This document shows, in pieces, positions 59,295 to 64,000 of a stretch of DNA of 64,000 nucleotides (the stretch's first letter is position 1; each line of letters begins with the position of its first letter). Where the stretch lies: positions 109,901 through 173,900 of the forward strand of contig JAHQIW010004459.1 in assembly GCA_019055375.1 (NCBI GenBank), read 5' to 3'. The notes beneath the pieces were generated by a model. The model was not told the DNA's origin, did no database searches, and saw only the letters and a list, made by a program, of their open reading frames with translations. The position numbers and the translations under genes are program-made. The DNA is from Parelaphostrongylus tenuis (lineage: Eukaryota; Nematoda; Chromadorea; Rhabditida; Metastrongylidae).

Positions 59295-59820
59295 TGCATA
59301 AAATAAATATACAGTAGAAAAAAATATACAAGGACATGCAAACTGAAAATCGCTGTGAACGATGAAAGCGATGAGGAAGTGGTTGAATGGAACGTGAGCA
59401 GAGCCGGTAGAAAGCGGGAGATCAATAACGAAGGGGTCCCTGAGACATTATTCATACATTGATAAAGACGAGGGTGGTGGAATGTGCTGTCTCCTACAGA
59501 AAGAGAGGAAGAGAAAGAGAGAGAGGGGGTGAGAGGGGAATTTCCACATAAATACACTATCGCCGACCGACACGTGACTCACACGAACGAATCAACCCCA
59601 TCAGATAAGCCTAGCTGCATTCAACCACGACTATAGGCTCCTTCTGATCGGAAGATTGGCCAACCACAAGAAAACCCACATTGGCTGACCCTCATCGGCC
59701 ATCTAGTGGTGGGGAAACCTAGTGTGACCTTCGACGATCAAAGAGAACAATTGGAAAACCTCGGAAAAAAGGAACGTGACCAGAGGGTTTGGAAGCTCTC
59801 GCCGCGCATCCAGAACATGA

Positions 59821-59992
59821 TGACGTCATCTCGGTCCACGTGGGGCACCTCGTGGAGATCAAAAAGCGGACATCTCCCCACGGGGATGCAGAACTAGAAA
59901 TACCGCCGATAACCGGAACACGCGACTCGTAATTAATGTTTCTGTAGCATCAATAGTGTGTAATTGCACACATAGCATTTCAAATGACGTCA
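59821..59992. promoter_or_regulatory. CRE-like and E-box sites upstream of the TAO kinase
   Basis: Two perfect TGACGTCA palindromes (59,821-59,828 and 59,985-59,992) and one CACGTG (59,837-59,842) lie 1.36-1.53 kb upstream of the kinase ATG, in a stretch less AT-rich than its surroundings (about 59,580-59,900). These are consensus sites for bZIP and bHLH factors. Their clustering upstream of the only clear gene suggests a promoter or enhancer, but nothing else confirms it and SINEs lie between them and the gene. Confidence 0.25.
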
Positions 59993-60125
59993 GGTGCCTC
60001 GTCCTTTGAAATTGAGTCCACTCGCTTTTTGTTCCCATTTTCAATTTTCCATATTAATCGGTTAGAGTTCTTCTTATTTGATCGTCATTTGCGGTGGCAT
60101 GATGTTACAGTATACCCAATAATGT

Positions 60126-60213
60126 GGAGTGCTGTGCAAAACATTTGCGTCGGCCGGGATTCGAACCCAGATCTCACTCCAGGAGCGTACGTTAACCGTT
60201 GCACCACCGACGC
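60126..60213 (-). mobile_element. tRNA-like sequence (family S3), third copy
   Basis: 60,147-60,213 (67 nt) has perfect GCGTCGG/CCGACGC acceptor strands and the box B GGGTTCGAATCCCGG, but lost part of the anticodon arm. The left arm GAGTGCTGTGCAAAAC is present; no matching right arm. Confidence 0.65.
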
Positions 60214-60359
60214 AATATCACGACTCCCATATTATTGGGTTTCCATTTCTATTTTACACAACTCTTCATCGCCGATCGATGTGCGGATCCTAGCATTTCA
60301 AGGATCCGATTCATTTCCTCGCATTTATCCTTCACAAAGACCTTCGAGTTCTTTTTGAT

Positions 60360-60795
60360 TATAAGGGGATACAAATGAAAAAATTGATCTCATTCGCTGG
60401 AAGGAAACTTTCCATAGGAGTGTCAGTAACCATCCGAAAGCCGGGACTTCAGACTATAGCCCCACGTCGCCGGTTTTCAAGAGGACCCTTTTATAAGGCT
60501 GTAAAATCCAAAATAAAACCAGATCAGAGACACACCTATTTCTCGCCGAGGAGAGCTCTTTCTTTGGACTATGAGTAATGATTCGATAGCGGAATTGCTC
60601 TGAATAGTTCAAGGAAAAGCTTTGTCCGACGGGAAATATGTGTGTCTGTTACGTAAGAATTATTCCCTCTGTAACTACGTTCAAATGAAGGCTTTTCGAA
60701 ATTCGGCGATGTCTGGCTGTAGCCTGAATTCTCGGCTTTCGAATGGTCACTAACACTCCTATGAGAAGTTCCTGTCCAGCGAATGAGATTGGGTT
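60360..60795. repeat. Degenerate ~140-bp repeat, block 6
   Basis: CTCATTCGCTGGAAGGAAAC, GGTTTTCAAGAGGACCC and TCCAGCGAATGAGATTGG fit the family in mixed orientation. Confidence 0.45.
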
Positions 60796-60834
60796 TTCAT
60801 TTACTCACCTCATAACTACAAAGAGAGCGCATGT

Positions 60835-61125
60835 GTGCGCAGTGGTTAGAGGTGCCCTGCGTCGCACACGAGGTCAATGGTTCGATCTCGCGCTCATGGC
60901 TCACCAAGCCATCCATCTCTCCGGGGTCGGTAAATTTTTACCAGGCAGGTCTCAGACTTGTCTGGGAGGATAAGCAGCACTGACTCGGTTCAGCGGGAGG
61001 CCACCGCGAGTCATTGTAAAGGCCACATATGCAGTCAATCACCTCAAACGAAGTTGAAAATTGAAGTTGAATGCATGGCGCATCCCTCAGGGATTGATCA
61101 ACGCCGTGAGCTCTAGCTTTTATTT
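60835..61125 (+). mobile_element. SINE family S1 copy
   Basis: Head GAGCGCATGTGTGCGCAGTG (one insertion), intact box B, full body and CAACGCCGTGAGC end. Confidence 0.85.
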
Positions 61126-61386
61126 AACTACAAAGACCCGACCTTGCAGATTTTATGCGTTGCTTCGCCTGCTGCTCCAAGACTTCATCTTTGTTATGAA
61201 TGACAGAGAGTGGCTGGGGTGAGATCGAACCGACACCTGGCTCCCCTCTATTCTGCCTGATAAAACTCCATCGCTAACCACTATGCTCCGCTCACCTTCT
61301 GTTGTTCTCATACCGTTGATATTTCAAACAGCGCCTCTCATATATTGTTTCTATTTCTGCTTATTTTTCCCCCTTTTTTTGAATCC

Positions 61387-61965
61387 ATCTCGCGCTCATT
61401 GCTCACCAAAACCATCCGCCCTTGCGGGGGTCGATAAATTAGTATCAGACTGGTCTCAGACTTGTCTGAGAGGATAGCAGCACTGATCGCAGTACAACGG
61501 GAGGTCACCGCGAGTCATTGTAAAGGCCAGATATGCAATCAATTACCTCAAATGAGTTAAAAATTGAAGACGAATGGTATTTTTTCATATTATACCTTTA
61601 CTTTCAAAATAAAGGTATAATATGATAAAAATACCAGCCAATGAGCAATCGAGTGCACAACAACTCTGTGTTAGGTGAAAATTTCACTTTGACATAAAGT
61701 ATAAAAACGTTCGTCTTCGATGACTCTCTGTAAGGGAACAGAGCTCCCAAGAGAACTGACTATAAAAAGATCGAGAGACGACGGGTTCTGCCCGGCTGAC
61801 GAGTCTGTGAGGACCAAACAACGTGTTCTCGGGCTGTACAAGAGCCCTTTCCAGACCACATGACAAGTTGGCTCAAATAATAATGAAAGGAATTTATTGA
61901 AGACGGAATGCATGGCGCACCCCCTCAGGGATTGATCAGCGTCGAGAGCTTTATCCTTTATCTTT
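61387..61965 (+). mobile_element. SINE family S1 copy split by a fold-back insertion
   Basis: The body from TCTCGCGCTCATTGCTCACC to about 61,577 and the tail from about 61,897 (ATGCATGGCGCA...GAGCTTTATCC) are the two sides of one SINE. Between them is a fold-back element (61,600-61,893). ATTGAAGACG occurs at both junctions and is a likely target duplication. The head is missing. Confidence 0.75.
61600..61893. repeat. Fold-back/MITE-like element inserted in SINE S1
   Basis: Inverse relative of 56,182-56,470 (GTTCTGCCCGGCTGACGAGT, CAGAGCTCCCAAGAGAACTG). It splits the SINE at 61,387-61,965. Confidence 0.7.
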
Positions 61966-62454
61966 CATCCTTTTTCTTTTAGATGCATTGTATGGTCGTG
62001 CGCTCTCCTCCAATGAATTCCGCCGATGTTTCAAGAGAGAGTTGTGGTTGCAAAGGGGTTCGTTTTCTGTGCCCTGTGCGAAACTTCCGAGAGAGTTCTG
62101 AAACTGAGAAGTGAAGGTGACAGGTACGTAGCCGTAAAATCATTGATCTTATATTTATAAAAAATGCAATTTTATAGGTACATCAACTATGACGTATATG
62201 TTTTTGATCCTGATTCGGCTTCCTGCTTCAAATGTCCTACACTGAGTTCTACAGCTTCCATTGAAGACGTTATCGCAGGTTGTTCATGTGAATCTCGCTG
62301 TGAATTTCCGAAAACAGTTGGTAATCGACCCTTTTAGGGGCTTGCTGACCCACCTCCTCTCGCATCTCTAAGGCCAGCGTGGAATGCTGAACAGTCCGCC
62401 CACCTTCTCTACATATCAAACCCTCAGCGTGAGAACGCATTGAGTGTATAATTG

Positions 62455-62735
62455 TATTGCTTTTGGTTGTTAAAACAGTCGATCTTATGGGTCAGTTCTG
62501 ATCTAAGCAGCCGAAAATCCATTGACTTAGAGGTGGTGATGGACCGGTGTCATTGTACACTATGCCATCACCACATACGCCTCTCTCCTTGCCACAATGC
62601 AAGGCTTAATGTGGGGCGTGGGTCACTGACGAGGAGACCGAAACCTCCGAAAACACCGGTTGTTTTGGCCCTGGCGTACCTATATGGCTGAGGCTTTAGA
62701 CATTCTTTTTTTGAAATTAATTTGAATGTATTGCT
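62455..62735. repeat. Partial F3 fold-back element
   Basis: Shares GGTGGTGATGGACCGGTGTC, CCATCACCACATACGCCTC and the CTTTAGACATTC end with the 51.9 kb copy. Confidence 0.65.
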
Positions 62736-62770
62736 TTAATTCCATTGTTGTTATCTCTCCTACTTATAAA

Positions 62771-63064
62771 AAGGATAAAGTTTTCGGCGTTGATCAATCC
62801 CTTAGGGATGCGCCATGCATTCGACTTCAATTTCTAACTTCGTTTGAGGTGATTGAATGCATACCTGGCCTTTACAATGACTCGCGGTGGCTTCCCGCTG
62901 AACCGAGTCAGTGCTGCTTATCCTCCCAGACAAGTCTGAGGCCTGTCTGGTACCAAGTTACCGACCCCGGAAGGATGGATGGCTTGGTGAGCCATGAGCA
63001 CGAGATCGAACCAGTGACCTCGTGTGCGACGCAGGGCACCTCTAACCACTGCGACACATGCGCT
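62771..63064 (-). mobile_element. SINE family S1 copy
   Basis: Reverse-orientation full copy; tRNA-like head at about 62,995-63,064 and tail AAGGATAAAG at 62,771. High similarity to the 58.6 kb copy. Confidence 0.85.
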
Positions 63065-63189
63065 CCTCCTACTTATAATAACATAGTATATCTGCGTATA
63101 ACATAAGAGGGAAATAGAAACAATAATATAATTGGAGATACTTTTCCGTTATCCGCACCCTGTGTTGACCCTTTGAATAGACGTTTTTT

Positions 63190-64000
63190 TAGGGGCTGTT
63201 TTCAAAGCTTATATAAACGCTCGATAACTTGGGTCAAACGAATTTGAGTCGTGTATTTTATTTTCGAAATGCTCTGTTATCATAATAAAACAGCAGAAAT
63301 AAAGCTTTGTTTCTCATTCAAAAATTTCTCCTTGAAGAAAGTTGTTTCTGTAGACTTTTGATAATTAATCAATAGATCAAATTTGAAAGATTTTAATGGT
63401 ATGTTTGGTTTCTAAAGGGGGCCTCTAGGTGCGCTGGTGACAACCAAGAGAAGGGTTGGTTCGGCATTTTGGCACCGGAATAGCGAGGTGGCTTGTCGCC
63501 TATGTTGCGAAAATCCCTGTCAACCATAACGGCCAAAGCACGATAATCTGATGTGAATGTTGTGCAGCGAAAACTTGACATTCTTGTTGGCTGCTACAGT
63601 TCAAAAAACCAGAAACCAAAACATTTATCGGAACTGACGAGATTTAAACTATCGAATGATTTTGAGAAGTCCCAAGGAAAAACTTTGTTCAGCGAAAAAT
63701 ATCTTAGTGTCAGACGTACTATTTCTTTTGCTGTTGCAGCACAATAATGAAGCCATATTGAACAACAATGTACACCATTGGATTCTTTGAGATTCGAGCT
63801 ATTAGATATTCATTGAAACTAAAACAAAAAAAGGTCTAAAAGGCGCATTTTACTCAAGGGATCAAAAGAAGGCGCGGTATAGTAGAAATGATCCAGTTAT
63901 GCAAAACTTAATCTTCCATTAGCTTTTACACGCCACTAAGAAGTCCGTTTCAAAAACCAAAAACATCATTGGAACCCTTGAGATTTTGTCTGTCGATTGG
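63190..64000. repeat. Degenerate ~140-bp repeat, block 7
   Basis: GAGATTTAAACTATCGAATG (63,641) and GAGATTCGAGCTATTAGATA (63,788) are about 147 bp apart, with a further start at about 63,980. It continues past the window end. Confidence 0.5.

Noticed and set aside
59706..59897. 63-codon open frame upstream of the TAO kinase
   Set aside because: No family recognised, no splice context, and length compatible with chance in this less AT-rich stretch.

Overview
The window looks like chromosomal DNA of a strongylid (clade V, hookworm-like) nematode. The evidence is AT-rich sequence, one gene of many small exons whose product is closest to the nematode TAO-family kinase KIN-18, short introns with TTTCAG-like acceptors, RTE-clade retrotransposons, mariner-type transposons and tRNA-derived SINEs. 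The species cannot be fixed from the sequence alone. There is no sign of bacterial organisation, a CRISPR array, rRNA, or an intact tRNA gene.

Layout. 1-45.5 kb is almost gene-free. It holds a degenerate repeat of about 140 bp (main blocks 0.57-1.1, 2.1-3.8 and 38-42.7 kb), dead mariner transposase fragments (1.5-1.9, 17.4, 21.9-22.4, 27.4, 29.1-30.2 and 34.3 kb), a decayed RTE element on the minus strand (18.6-21.2 kb), 3'-terminal RTE copies on the plus strand (9.6 and 31.0 kb), SINEs, and fold-back elements. Two short stretches (10.7-11.0 kb and 36.1-36.4 kb) could be exons of unrecognised genes. 45.6-58.46 kb is one minus-strand gene, a TAO kinase ortholog in 24 exons that I could follow from ATG to stop, with introns packed with insertions. 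58.5-64 kb is its upstream region and is again mostly SINEs and fold-back elements.

The most interesting content is a small element carrying a hammerhead ribozyme motif. Three copies keep the full catalytic core (24,004-24,051; 24,287-24,334; 52,991-53,038) and a fourth is a fossil. Two of the copies form a head-inverted, tandem composite bounded by a 13-bp target-site duplication. The third sits alone, also with a 13-bp duplication, and its duplication touches the splice acceptor of TAO kinase exon 15. This arrangement resembles the terminal repeats of Penelope-like elements, but no reverse transcriptase of that class is seen here.

The TAO kinase keeps every kinase motif, but nine single-base gains or losses, nearly all in short base runs, break the frame in seven of the first sixteen exons. 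Uncorrected long-read assembly errors explain this best; recent inactivation is the alternative. Because of these breaks the gene would be missed or fragmented by ordinary gene finding.
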